Positions 50,675 through 59,828 are shown, numbered from the stretch's first letter. The stretch: 64,000 nucleotides of DNA from Rhizobium bangladeshense (GCF_017357245.1 NZ_CP071612.1:3351001-3415000); one strand, 5' to 3'. Translations and numbers: made by a program. The notes: generated from the letters alone by a model not told the origin.

Positions 50675-52036
50675 ATGGAACGACTGGAAACTGGGATTCA
50701 TGCCGGGCGGCTTTCGCCCGCCGAGTATGAAGCTAATTTTTCCGATCTGCATCCGCGCCTCGACAATCATGAGGCGCTGGTCGCCGCCGACCGCTGTTAT
50801 TTCTGTTATGACGCGCCGTGCATGACGGCCTGCCCCACCTCGATCGACATTCCGCTGTTCATCCGCCAGATTTCGACCGGCAATCCGCTCGGCTCGGCAA
50901 AGACGATCTTCGACCAGAACATTCTCGGCGGCATGTGCGCCCGCGTCTGTCCCACCGAAGAGCTCTGCGAGCAGGCCTGCGTACGCAACACCGCCGAGGA
51001 ACGGCCCGTCGAGATCGGCCGCCTGCAGCGTTATGCGACCGATGCCGCCATGCAGGCAGGCAAGCAGTTCTATGTCAGGGCCGAGGCGAGCGGCAAACGG
51101 ATCGCCGTTGTCGGCGCCGGCCCGGCAGGCCTTGCCGCCGCCCATCGCCTGGCGGTGAAGGGCCATAGCGTGACCATCTACGACGCCAGGGAAAAATCCG
51201 GCGGCCTCAACGAGTACGGCATCGCCACCTACAAGACGGTCGATGACTTCGCCCAGAAGGAAGTCGAGTACGTTTTGTCGATCGGTGGTATCGACGTCAG
51301 GCACGGCGTCCTTCTCGGCCGCGATTTTTCGCTTTCCGATCTGCAGGCGCAGTATCACGCTGTCTTCCTCGGCATCGGCCTTGCCGGCGTCAACGCGTTG
51401 CGCATCGAAGGCGAAAGGCTTGCCGGCGTCGATGATGCCGTCGACTTCATTGCCGCGCTCCGCCAGGCGGAAGACAAGGGTCAGATCCCGATCGGCCGCC
51501 GTGTCGTCGTGCTCGGCGGCGGCATGACGGCGATCGACGCTGCCGTGCAGGCAAAGCTGCTCGGCGCCGAGGAGGTGACGATCTGTTACCGCCGTGGCAA
51601 GGAACATATGAACGCCTCGGAATACGAGCAGGATCTGGCCAGTTCCAAGGGCGTCATCATCCGCCACTGGCTCGCGCCGAAATCAATCCTGTCGCAGGAC
51701 GGCAAAGTCGCCGCCATCGAGGTGGAATATACCAAAATCGTCGAAGGCCGCCTGGTCGGTACCGGCGAGACCGGCGTGATTGCCGCCGATCAGATCTTCA
51801 AGGCGATCGGCCAGACCTTTGATGCCTCCGGCCTCGGTTCACTGCGCATGGAATCCGGTCGCATCGCGGTCGACGTCGAAGGCCGGACTTCGCTTGACGG
51901 CGTCTGGGCCGGAGGCGACTGCGTCTTCGGCGGCGAGGACCTCACGGTTTCCGCTGTCGCCCACGGCCGCGATGCGGCTGAATCCATCCATCGCGCTCTC
52001 TCCGCAACGGCCGCTCCGGCTGTCGCGGTTGCTTGA
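50675..52036 (+). CDS. preT: Dihydropyrimidine dehydrogenase, NAD-dependent, subunit PreT
   Basis: 453 residues from ATG 50675. The N-terminal Fe-S domain has two cysteine sets: CYFCYDAPCMTACPTSIDIP and GGMCARVCPTEELCEQACVR. Then comes the FAD site VVGAGPAGLAAAHRLA (about residue 148) and the NAD site VVLGGGMTAIDAAVQAKLLGA (about 278). It passes electrons from NADH to PreA. The two make the heteromeric form of the enzyme that reduces uracil and thymine. The next gene follows after 15 bp. Confidence 0.92.
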   Translation: MERLETGIHAGRLSPAEYEANFSDLHPRLDNHEALVAADRCYFCYDAPCMTACPTSIDIPLFIRQISTGNPLGSAKTIFDQNILGGMCARVCPTEELCEQACVRNTAEERPVEIGRLQRYATDAAMQAGKQFYVRAEASGKRIAVVGAGPAGLAAAHRLAVKGHSVTIYDAREKSGGLNEYGIATYKTVDDFAQKEVEYVLSIGGIDVRHGVLLGRDFSLSDLQAQYHAVFLGIGLAGVNALRIEGERLAGVDDAVDFIAALRQAEDKGQIPIGRRVVVLGGGMTAIDAAVQAKLLGAEEVTICYRRGKEHMNASEYEQDLASSKGVIIRHWLAPKSILSQDGKVAAIEVEYTKIVEGRLVGTGETGVIAADQIFKAIGQTFDASGLGSLRMESGRIAVDVEGRTSLDGVWAGGDCVFGGEDLTVSAVAHGRDAAESIHRALSATAAPAVAVA

Positions 52037-52051
52037 AGGGGAGAATGACCA

Positions 52052-53365
52052 ATGGCTGATCTCCGCAACAATTTCGTCGGCATCAAATCCCCGAACCCGT
52101 TCTGGCTGGCGTCCGCGCCGCCGACCGACAAGGCCTATAACGTCGAGCGCGCCTTCAAGGCCGGCTGGGGTGGCGTGGTCTGGAAGACGCTCGGCGAGGA
52201 AGGACCGCCCGTCGTCAACGTCAACGGCCCCCGCTATGGCGCGATCTTTGGCGCCGACCGCCGCCTACTGGGCCTCAACAATATCGAGCTGATCACCGAC
52301 CGCGACCTCTACACCAACCTGCGCGAAATGAAGCAGGTGAAGATGAACTGGCCGGATCGGGCGCTGATCGCCTCGATCATGGTGCCCTGCGAGGAACAGG
52401 CCTGGAAGGCGATCCTGCCTCTGGTCGAAGAGACCGGCGCCGACGGTATCGAACTCAATTTCGGCTGTCCGCACGGCATGTCGGAACGCGGCATGGGCTC
52501 GGCCGTCGGCCAGGTGCCGGAATATATCGAAATGGTCGTGCGCTGGTGCAAGCAGTACACCCGCATGCCCGTTATCACCAAGCTGACGCCAAATATCACC
52601 GATATCCGCCGCCCCGCCCGCGCCGCCAAGGCCGGCGGCACCGACGCCGTTTCGCTGATCAACACGATCAATTCGATCGTCTCCGTCGATCTCGACAACT
52701 TCGCCCCCAACCCGACGGTCGGCGGCAAGGGCAGCCATGGCGGCTATTGCGGCCCGGCGGTCAAGCCGATCGCGCTCAACATGGTGGCTGAGATCGCTCG
52801 TGACCCCGAAACCTACGGCCTGCCGATCTCCGGCATCGGCGGCATCACCACCTGGCGGGACGCGGCCGAATTCCTCGTCCTCGGTGCCGGCAACGTTCAG
52901 GTCTGCACGGCGGCGATGACCTACGGCTTCAAGATCGTACAGGAGATGATATCGGGCCTCTCCGACTGGATGGATGAAAAGGGCCATCGCACCCTCGACG
53001 ACATTACCGGTCGCGCCGTGCCCAACGTCACCGACTGGCAATATCTGAACCTCAACTACGTCGCCAAGGCGAAGATTGATCAGGACGCCTGCATCAAATG
53101 CGGCCGCTGCCATATTGCCTGCGAGGACACTTCGCACCAGGCGATTACCAATGTCCTCAACGGTCTGCGTCACTTCGAGGTGATCGAAGAGGAATGCGTC
53201 GGCTGCAATCTCTGCGTCAACGTCTGCCCGGTCGAGAACTGCATCACCATGGAACCGCTTGCCGCCGGCACCATCGACAAACGTACCGGCCGCGCCGTCG
53301 ATCCGAACTATGCCAACTGGACGACCCACCCGAACAACCCGATGGCCCGCCAGGCAGCGGAGTGA
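52052..53365 (+). CDS. preA: Dihydropyrimidine dehydrogenase catalytic subunit PreA
   Basis: 437 residues. The FMN TIM barrel (about 1-310) resembles dihydroorotate dehydrogenase: FVGIKSPNPFWLASAPPTDKAYNV, ELNFGCPHGMSERGMGSAVGQ with the catalytic Cys region, and GIGGITTWRDAAEFLVLGAGNVQVCTAAM. Two ferredoxin-type 4Fe-4S sets follow (CIKCGRCHIAC and CVGCNLCVNVCPVENC). It reduces uracil or thymine to the dihydro form, first step of pyrimidine breakdown. The later enzymes (dihydropyrimidinase, beta-ureidopropionase) are not in this window. Confidence 0.93.
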   Translation: MADLRNNFVGIKSPNPFWLASAPPTDKAYNVERAFKAGWGGVVWKTLGEEGPPVVNVNGPRYGAIFGADRRLLGLNNIELITDRDLYTNLREMKQVKMNWPDRALIASIMVPCEEQAWKAILPLVEETGADGIELNFGCPHGMSERGMGSAVGQVPEYIEMVVRWCKQYTRMPVITKLTPNITDIRRPARAAKAGGTDAVSLINTINSIVSVDLDNFAPNPTVGGKGSHGGYCGPAVKPIALNMVAEIARDPETYGLPISGIGGITTWRDAAEFLVLGAGNVQVCTAAMTYGFKIVQEMISGLSDWMDEKGHRTLDDITGRAVPNVTDWQYLNLNYVAKAKIDQDACIKCGRCHIACEDTSHQAITNVLNGLRHFEVIEEECVGCNLCVNVCPVENCITMEPLAAGTIDKRTGRAVDPNYANWTTHPNNPMARQAAE

Positions 53366-53374
53366 CGGCTTTAC

Positions 53375-53405
53375 AACGCCGCGGACAAGCTCGGTCCGCG
53401 GCGTT
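53375..53405 (+). terminator. Hairpin after preA
   Basis: A perfect 12-bp stem (AACGCCGCGGAC and GTCCGCGGCGTT), 7-base loop, 9 bases past the stop. A second hairpin (CCCCAAAT-GCGG-ATTTGGGG, 53414-53433) follows closely. Together they mark the boundary to the trehalose/stress island. Confidence 0.65.
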
Positions 53406-53524
53406 GCGACGTACCCCAAATGCGGATTTGGGGGTTGATAGGCAGCCCGAAAGGGAGCGAATAGCAATGATGGGAACATCATAAGGCTACCGAAGTTAGC
53501 GCAGGCGATCTCCACGAGAGAACC

Positions 53525-55513
53525 ATGCACGACCACTCAGGCAGCGAAAAGTCAACACCGATACCTCCAAGTTCGAGCCGACGCCTCCCGATCGGAGCGG
53601 AGGTTGATGCTGGCGGCGTTTCGTTCCGGCTATGGGCTCCTGCCAGAGAACGCTGCTTCCTCGTGATCGAGGGAAATTCCGAATACGAGATGTCGGCGGA
53701 GGATGGCGGCTACTTCTGCCTCTATCTGCCCGGTCTGACTGCTGGGACGCGCTACCAGTTTCACTTTGGAGACGCGGATGATCTTCTTGCCGATCCTGCT
53801 TCGCGATTTCAGCCGGATGGTCCATTGGGGCCATCAGTCATCGTTGATCCGGCGCGGTATCAGTGGAACGATCACGATTGGCAAGGAATTCCCGCTTTCG
53901 GAGCTGCTCTCTATGAGCTGCACATCGGCACCTTCACAAGGGATGGTACCTTTGCGGCAGCCCGGGAAAAGCTGGCCAAACTTCGTGCGATTGGCATCAA
54001 CTGCGTGGAAGTAATGCCAATCAATGAGTTCGAAGGCGAATTCGGCTGGGGCTACGACGGCACGTTGCTCTATGCTCCGACCCGGCTCTATGGATCACCC
54101 GATGATGTGCGCGCTTTCGTCGACGAAGCTCACCGGATCGGCATGGGAGTGATCCTCGACGTGGTCTACAATCACTTCGGTAACGGCGAGCGCTTTTGCG
54201 AATTCACATCAGACTATTTTACCGAGCGTTACTCGAACGAATGGGGTAAGTCGATCAACTTCGATGGTCCGAACAGCCGTGGCGTTCGCGAATATGTCGC
54301 AACGAACGCGGCCTACTGGATCGAGGAGTTCCATTTTGATGGACTGCGCATCGATGCAACGCAGGCCTTGTTCGACTCAAGCCGCGAACACATAGTCACC
54401 CTCATCGCCAGAAAAGCTCGCGCGGCATCGGGAGGGCGTCAGATCTATCTCGTGAGCGAAAATGAGCCGCAACAAACCGATATGGTGCGGTCGGCAGGTA
54501 TAGGAGGGCATGGGCTGGATGCCCTGTGGAATGAGGATTTCCACCGCTCCGCGACAGTGGCGGCGACGGGCCGCAACGAAGCCTATTATCACGATCATCG
54601 CGGTACGGCCCAGGAGCTCGTTTCTGCCGCCAAATATGGCTGCTTGTTTCAAGGACAGCGATATGATTGGCAGGACAAACCGCGGGGGAGCGCCGGGCTG
54701 GACCTCAAGCCCTGGAACTTCATACACTTCCTCCAAAATCACGATCAGATCGCCAACTCCGGCACAGGAGCCAGGATCGGCCACATAACATCGCCGGCCC
54801 GCCTTCGGGTCCTGACGACACTCCAGCTACTGGGGCCGCAGACGCCGATGCTCTTTCAGGGGCAGGAGTTTGGTTCCTCTTCTCCGTTCTATTATTTCGC
54901 GGATCACGACGGAGAAATCGCCGACATCGTACGGCAAGGGCGGCGCAGTTTCATTAGCCAGTTCCCGAACCTGCGAGATGAAGAACTCATCAAACGCATG
55001 GCAGATCCATGCGCTCGCGCAACGTTCGACAAGGTGAAGCTTGATTGGGCCGAATGGGAGAGGAACGCGGCGGTCGTTCTGCTTCATCGCGACCTGCTGA
55101 ATCTACGTCAGACAGACAAGGCATTTTCTCAGCAAGCCTGCGCCCGTGATGGCCAAATGGACGGCAGCATCTTGTCCAGCACCGCCTTCCTCCTCAGGTT
55201 CTTCGCCGAGAAACCTTCTGACGAGAGGCTGTTGCTGATCAACTTCGGCAATGATCTCGTGATCGACAGTCTGCCGGACCCGCTTTTTGCTCCACCAGAG
55301 GCTCACCAATGGCATCTCTCTTGGTCAAGTGAAGATGCCTCTTACGGTGGCGGCGGACGCCGCCCCTATGACTTCCAGAAGCGTTGGGTATTGAATGGCG
55401 ATATCGCCCTGGTTCTCGCCCCCGTAAAAGTTGACGACCAGCAAAACGCCTCGGCGGTATCGATGGAGGAATGGCAAGCCGGCATTTTGAGAGCCGCCGG
55501 TCCGGGCACCTAG
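53525..55513 (+). CDS. treZ: Malto-oligosyltrehalose trehalohydrolase (TreZ-like)
   Basis: 662 residues. An N-terminal CBM48-like domain (about 18-110: PIGAEVDAGGVSFRLWAPARE) is followed by the GH13 barrel: ALYELHIGTFTRDGTF, GYDGTLLYAPTRLYG, VILDVVYNHFG, nucleophile in FDGLRIDATQALFD, acid/base Glu in YLVSENEP and FLQNHDQIANS. This is the TreZ pattern. It releases trehalose from maltooligosyl-trehalose made by TreY, which is not in the window. It is slightly longer than typical TreZ. Its stop codon TAG is the first three bases of a repeat element. Confidence 0.88.
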   Translation: MHDHSGSEKSTPIPPSSSRRLPIGAEVDAGGVSFRLWAPARERCFLVIEGNSEYEMSAEDGGYFCLYLPGLTAGTRYQFHFGDADDLLADPASRFQPDGPLGPSVIVDPARYQWNDHDWQGIPAFGAALYELHIGTFTRDGTFAAAREKLAKLRAIGINCVEVMPINEFEGEFGWGYDGTLLYAPTRLYGSPDDVRAFVDEAHRIGMGVILDVVYNHFGNGERFCEFTSDYFTERYSNEWGKSINFDGPNSRGVREYVATNAAYWIEEFHFDGLRIDATQALFDSSREHIVTLIARKARAASGGRQIYLVSENEPQQTDMVRSAGIGGHGLDALWNEDFHRSATVAATGRNEAYYHDHRGTAQELVSAAKYGCLFQGQRYDWQDKPRGSAGLDLKPWNFIHFLQNHDQIANSGTGARIGHITSPARLRVLTTLQLLGPQTPMLFQGQEFGSSSPFYYFADHDGEIADIVRQGRRSFISQFPNLRDEELIKRMADPCARATFDKVKLDWAEWERNAAVVLLHRDLLNLRQTDKAFSQQACARDGQMDGSILSSTAFLLRFFAEKPSDERLLLINFGNDLVIDSLPDPLFAPPEAHQWHLSWSSEDASYGGGGRRPYDFQKRWVLNGDIALVLAPVKVDDQQNASAVSMEEWQAGILRAAGPGT

Positions 55514-55613
55514 AGCAATTCCGTCTTTCTTCGAAGCACGGAATTGCTCCATCTCGTTGTTTTACGCAATACCGGCGGCAAAACCGCTGCACATTTTTGC
55601 TGGAATTGCTCTA
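55511..55613. repeat. 103-bp element with 12-bp perfect terminal inverted repeats
   Basis: TAGAGCAATTCC (55511-55522) and GGAATTGCTCTA (55602-55613) are perfect mirror copies, with an extra internal GGAATTGCTC at 55540-55549 that pairs with the left end. The element fills the whole gap between convergent treZ and the SIR2 gene. The TAG at each tip is the stop codon of the gene entering from that side. It has no coding capacity and looks like a small palindromic mobile or mosaic element. Confidence 0.8.
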
Positions 55614-56447
55614 ACTGCAGGCATCCGGTGTTCGTCGTTCAAGCAGACGTTTGAGGAACTGAGCGAGGGAGTGGCCTGAATTCTCGCCATCGCCACCAAG
55701 GACAGTGACGCCCCACCTCTTCAGAACATGCACCTGGACTTCGGTTGGCTCGTGCATGAAGAGAAATAGCGGTGGCCGGTGTCGGTCCATCCCTGTCCGC
55801 CGCCATGTTGACCACAGGTGATGGAGCAGAAAGCGAATATTCAGATCGGACATGCTGTAGCCGATGAACAACAACGTCGAGGCGAAGGCATCGCTCCTGA
55901 ACTTGATATCCAAGGGAGCGTCAAACGACAGGCGGTCGAAATAATCCGACTCCGTCAGCACCAGCGTGTCCGGATCGGAGAAGTCGCCATGGTATTTGAC
56001 GATCTGAGTTTTGCCGACCGGCGCGGTCGCCATGTCTTTCGCACTTGTAATCCGCGTGAACGCCCGCCCGAACGTCTCATATGACATTTCAAGGTTGTCA
56101 TCGTAGTTTGTGGTGTAGACGAGAGGAAAATCCAATTCCACGATGAGCCGATGCAACTCCGAGGCCCTCAGTTGCTCCGGCGAAACCTGCCACTCGCGTT
56201 TCATCCATTCGACCAACTGAGACAATGAACCGTGTTTCAACCGGTAATATTCGGCGATTTCCTGGTAGGTCGTGCCGTGCTCGGCGGCGAATGACGAAGG
56301 CAGCCCTAAATCTATCAACATATGGTCGATGAGGCAGGTCCATGACGGCAAGCCGACGTTCATCGATATTCCTGCCCCAACGAACAAAATGGCCTGCCGG
56401 CGTTCAAGCGCGCTGGCGATCGCCAATATCTGTTCATCGTGTGGCAC
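55611..56447 (-). CDS. SIR2-domain protein (putative NAD-consuming effector)
   Basis: 278 residues from GTG 56447, preceded by a near-perfect AGGAGGA. The SIR2-like core has AILFVGAGISMNVGLPSWTCLIDHM (NAD-binding GAG), FPLVYTTNYDDNLEMSYE (Asn-Tyr-Asp), KTQIVKYHGDFSDPDTLVLTESDY (catalytic His in YHGD) and TLLFIGYSMSDLNIRFLLHHL. This class, in contrast to deacetylase sirtuins, lacks the zinc-finger cysteines and is found in anti-phage NADases (ThsA, DSR, Sir2-HerA). No effector partner typical of those (TIR, HerA, Argonaute) is adjacent. The nearest upstream gene encodes a small membrane protein. The stop codon lies inside the repeat. Function in defence is inference. Confidence 0.8.
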   Translation of the reverse strand: MPHDEQILAIASALERRQAILFVGAGISMNVGLPSWTCLIDHMLIDLGLPSSFAAEHGTTYQEIAEYYRLKHGSLSQLVEWMKREWQVSPEQLRASELHRLIVELDFPLVYTTNYDDNLEMSYETFGRAFTRITSAKDMATAPVGKTQIVKYHGDFSDPDTLVLTESDYFDRLSFDAPLDIKFRSDAFASTLLFIGYSMSDLNIRFLLHHLWSTWRRTGMDRHRPPLFLFMHEPTEVQVHVLKRWGVTVLGGDGENSGHSLAQFLKRLLERRTPDACS

Positions 56448-56649
56448 GAATCCTCCTGACTCCTTAGACCGAACGTCGTCTGGGGAGACTTGTTTCCGTG
56501 CGATAACGTACCACCCATTGGCGCGCGTGACTGAGGTGCCCCGCAATCCTTCACCACGCATCGCGGTTCGCGGCCTCCCTCGGCGGGTCCTGGGCGGGCG
56601 GCCGCAAGGATGCAACCGACCGGCAGCTCCGTCATCCGCCTGAGCCGGC

Positions 56650-57084
56650 CTACGTGGCGTCACCAACCCTCTGGGGGCCCCTATGCGTTTCCAATTCGTG
56701 GGCGTATGGTCCCGCATGTCCGCCGGTTCTCATGAAGTGCTTATCGATCTCGGCGATGATCGCTTCAGCCTTCTCTCCGCCATTTAATCTGATCAGAGCG
56801 TCCAGTTTCGCTTCGGTGCGGTCATCGTTTTCCTTCGAAGAAGGAGACCCGATATAGAGAAAGTAGGCAAGACCGACGACCTGCCAGAGCAACTGCAGGA
56901 ATTCGGACTGCCAATTTTCAAATGTGTCTCTGCCCATCTCCATGATATAGGCATTGAAATCAGGCACCTGACCGTGGCTCTGCTGCTCGCCGACAAAAGC
57001 AAACCAACCAAATAACCAATGGCCGGTGAGCGAAAATAGAAAGAAGCCGACAGTGATCCAGGCGTAGGCGTATTTCTTGAACAT
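56650..57084 (-). CDS. Small membrane protein, DUF6766-like
   Basis: 144 residues with two helices: WITVGFFLFSLTGHWLFGWFAFV (about 10-32) and FLQLLWQVVGLAYFLYIGSP (about 62-81). Between them lies GQVPDFNAYIMEMGRDTFENWQSEF, facing the periplasm. The tail is charged, with KENDDRTEAKLDALIRLNGGEKAEAIIAEIDKHF. The first helix, linker and second helix match DUF6766-like proteins, which I recall only by pattern. It lies 202 bp upstream of the SIR2 gene in the same direction, with no terminator seen between. Confidence 0.7.
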   Translation of the reverse strand: MFKKYAYAWITVGFFLFSLTGHWLFGWFAFVGEQQSHGQVPDFNAYIMEMGRDTFENWQSEFLQLLWQVVGLAYFLYIGSPSSKENDDRTEAKLDALIRLNGGEKAEAIIAEIDKHFMRTGGHAGPYAHELETHRGPQRVGDAT

Positions 57085-57147
57085 GCTACCTCCTTTGGTC
57101 AGGCAACCGGTGCGAGTGCGAGATCAGGCACATTTGCGAGATCCTCA

Positions 57148-58182
57148 TCAGCTGACCCCTGGCCTGCCCTTCAAGTCATCCCCTAGAGAGGTCGATGCAG
57201 CAGCTGGCGCGCCTGTCCTGAAAGCGGGTAGGACCTCGTGTCCGAAGGCTTTGATGAACTCGCGCTGATTGCGCCCGACATTGTGAATATAAATCTCTTT
57301 AAATCCCATCGCGATGTCGGCTTTCAGCCACGCGACATGCTGTTGCGGATCGACCGAGATGCGCACGTGCTCATCCATGTCTTCCGGACGCACCTTCAGA
57401 CACGCCTCATCGAATTCCTGCGGCAAACGAAGCGTTTCCGAGATCGCGGCGGAAATTGCGTTGCTCCGCCACTGCTCGAAGGCGTTTGCTCTGGCTTCCT
57501 CTTCGGAGCCTGCATAAGAAACATGTGTCTGTAAGTAGAGCGGTTTTTCCTCCCCGCCGCCGCGCCGGAAGGCATCGACGATTTCGCCGAGCTTGTCGGG
57601 CGGCTGGTTGATGGTGATGAGCGCATCGGCCCAGCTTCCCGCCCACTCGGCCGTTTCCGGCGAAAGAGCGCCGGCAACAATGCGAGGTATCTCTTCTGGA
57701 AGAGTATGGATGCGGGCCTGATCGACTTTGATAGGTCCTTCCCGGCTGACAAGCTTCCCCATCCACAAGTCCCGCATGATTTCGACCGCGGCACGCAGTC
57801 GTTCATTTCTTTCAGCCTTGGAAGGCCAGCGTTCGCCGATGACGTGTTCATTCATGGCCTGTCCGCTGCCGACCGCGATCCACGGCAACCGTCCCGGAAA
57901 CATCTCGGCGATCGTCGCGCCGGCCTGTGCAGTAATCGCCGGATGATAACGCCAGCCCATAGGAACGGTGATGATACCAAAGGGAATGGATCGCGTAGCC
58001 TGCAGCGCCGCGCCCAACCATGCCCACGCAAAGCCTGATTGTCCCTGCCTCTCGCTCCATGGCGTTAGGTGATCGGATGACATCACGGAGTCGAAACCTG
58101 CAGCCTCCGCAGCCTGCACATAACCAAGGAGCTCGCTTGGCGAAAATTGTTCGTGGGACGCGTGATAGCCGATGAGCGTCAT
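57148..58182 (-). CDS. LLM-class flavin-dependent oxidoreductase
   Basis: 344 residues from ATG 58182, whose ATG overlaps the upstream GH13 stop (ATGA), so translation is coupled. It is a luciferase-like TIM barrel: IGYHASHEQFSPSELLGYVQAAEAAGFDSVMSSDHLTPW, GIITVPMGWRYHPAITAQAGATIAEMFPGRLPWIAVGSGQAMNEHV and KEIYIHNVGRNQREFIKAFGHEVLPAF. It resembles the non-F420 subgroup (TIGR03885 type). Substrate unknown. In this place it probably serves stress physiology with the sugar genes. Confidence 0.82.
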   Translation of the reverse strand: MTLIGYHASHEQFSPSELLGYVQAAEAAGFDSVMSSDHLTPWSERQGQSGFAWAWLGAALQATRSIPFGIITVPMGWRYHPAITAQAGATIAEMFPGRLPWIAVGSGQAMNEHVIGERWPSKAERNERLRAAVEIMRDLWMGKLVSREGPIKVDQARIHTLPEEIPRIVAGALSPETAEWAGSWADALITINQPPDKLGEIVDAFRRGGGEEKPLYLQTHVSYAGSEEEARANAFEQWRSNAISAAISETLRLPQEFDEACLKVRPEDMDEHVRISVDPQQHVAWLKADIAMGFKEIYIHNVGRNQREFIKAFGHEVLPAFRTGAPAAASTSLGDDLKGRPGVS

Positions 58183-59828
58183 GTTCCATTGCCTTCTGAA
58201 ATAAACCAACGATAGGAATAAGGCTGGAGCTCGAGGCGTGGTTCCTTGAGACCCTCGTACTCGATATCGTCAATCAAATCTCGAAACCCTTTGGGTTGCA
58301 TGCCGCCAAAATTGATTTCCGTCTTGATTTGACGATCCGAGAGATTGTGGACAAGCAACAGGAGCGACCCGGCATCTTCGAATCCATGGACCAAAACCGC
58401 CGGATCCTCGGCGCTCAACCGCACCAGCCGACCCTTGGTGAAAATCGGCTGGTTCCGGCGAAGAGAAATGAAGCGCTTGATTCTGTTCAACAGGGAATTG
58501 GAATCCGCCGATTGGTCGGCGACATTCACTTTCTTGTAGGAAAACGGCCCATCGGCGACGAGCGGTTGGCACAGTTTTCCGGTGCTGGCGCCGGAGAAGC
58601 CTGCATTCTTCTCCGCCGACCATTGCATCGGAACCCGCACCGTATTGCGTCCGGCCTGGGAAAGGTCCTCGCCAATGCCGATCTCATCTCCGTAGACGAT
58701 GAGGGGCGGCCCGCTCAGAGAAAAAATGATGCTGAAGGCGAGTTCGATCCGCCGCTGGTCGCCTTGAAGCATGGGCGCAACGCGGCGCCGGATGCCGCGG
58801 CCGAAAACCCGCATTTCTTCTTTCGGCGCGAAGACTTCGAAGACCTTCTTCTTCAAATCCTCGGGAACGCGGGAAAAATCGAGTTCGTCGAGATTGCGCA
58901 GGAAGTTGACCCAGCCGCAACCCGGCGGCGGCTCCGGAAGCAGGCTCAGCCCCTGATTGATCGAAGCGGCGTCTTCTCCGGCAAAACCGGCAAAGAGATA
59001 GCAGGCAAGCATGAAATTGAGCAGAAGCTGGAGTTGGTCCCCTTCTCCGAAAAAAGCGTCGGATGCCTCCGGCGGAAGATTGACTTCCCCGAGCAGCACA
59101 CCGCCGGGCCGCCGGCTTTGCAGATAGCCGCCGATCTGCCTCAGTATGCCATGGGGATCGCGGGGATTGGCATGTTCAAGTCCTTTGTCGGCAATGATGA
59201 GCGGGGCGGCATCGAGCCTGAACCCGCTGACGCCGAACGCGATCCAGTAATCGACGATGCGCAATATCTCTTCGCGGACCTGCGGATTTGCGGCATTCAG
59301 TTCGGGCTGAAATTCGTAGAAACTATGGAAGTAATAGGCTCTTGCCACCTCGTCATAGGTCCACAGGCTGTTCACTTCGCCCGGAAAAATCGATTTCGCC
59401 CCGGAGGCGACGGGGGGAGGATCGGCGCTCCAAACATAGTAGTTGCGGTATCGCGTCATGTCGTCCCGCCGGGCGGCCTGGAACCAGGGATGCTGATCGG
59501 ATGTGTGATTGACGACAAGGTCGATGATCACTCGAATCCCATGTTCACCGGCGCTGTGCAGGAAGGTCAGGAAATCGTCAAGCGTTCCCACCTTCGGATT
59601 GACCGAATAAAAATCGCTGACGTCATAACCATTGTCGCGGTCCGGGCTGCCATAAAACGGCAGGAGCCAGATGCAGGTGATTCCGAGTTCCGAAAGATAA
59701 CTCAGCTTCTCGGCAAGGCCGATGAAGTCGCCGATGCCGTCGCCATTGCCATCGGCGAACTTTTCGACATCGATGCTGTAGATCACAGCCTCCTCATACC
59801 AGCTACTGCTTCGGTTCGGCACAGCCAC
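58179..59828 (-). CDS. GH13 trehalose synthase-like protein with altered NHD motif
   Basis: 549 residues. The barrel follows TreS closely: VIYSIDVEKFADGNGDGIGDFIGL, DLVVNHTSDQHPWF, nucleophile in GVSGFRLDAAPL, acid/base in VLLGEVNLPPEA. Near residue 305 it has FLRNLDELDFSRV where TreS normally has FLRNHDEL: the conserved histidine next to the third catalytic Asp is leucine. GIRRRVAPMLQGDQRRIELAFSIIFSLSGPPLIVYGDEIGIG completes the match. It may be a specialised TreS relative or an enzyme with altered specificity. It is co-transcribed with the LLM oxidoreductase. Confidence 0.82.
   Translation of the reverse strand: MAVPNRSSSWYEEAVIYSIDVEKFADGNGDGIGDFIGLAEKLSYLSELGITCIWLLPFYGSPDRDNGYDVSDFYSVNPKVGTLDDFLTFLHSAGEHGIRVIIDLVVNHTSDQHPWFQAARRDDMTRYRNYYVWSADPPPVASGAKSIFPGEVNSLWTYDEVARAYYFHSFYEFQPELNAANPQVREEILRIVDYWIAFGVSGFRLDAAPLIIADKGLEHANPRDPHGILRQIGGYLQSRRPGGVLLGEVNLPPEASDAFFGEGDQLQLLLNFMLACYLFAGFAGEDAASINQGLSLLPEPPPGCGWVNFLRNLDELDFSRVPEDLKKKVFEVFAPKEEMRVFGRGIRRRVAPMLQGDQRRIELAFSIIFSLSGPPLIVYGDEIGIGEDLSQAGRNTVRVPMQWSAEKNAGFSGASTGKLCQPLVADGPFSYKKVNVADQSADSNSLLNRIKRFISLRRNQPIFTKGRLVRLSAEDPAVLVHGFEDAGSLLLLVHNLSDRQIKTEINFGGMQPKGFRDLIDDIEYEGLKEPRLELQPYSYRWFISEGNGT

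Noticed and set aside
50672..51667. 331-residue open frame on the minus strand
   Set aside because: Antisense to preT, whose Fe-S, FAD and NAD motifs are clear.
53481..53510. EcfG promoter before treZ (a GGAAC near 53474)
   Set aside because: The bases at 16 and 17 spacing are AGTT and GTTA, not CGTT, so it was not listed as a promoter.
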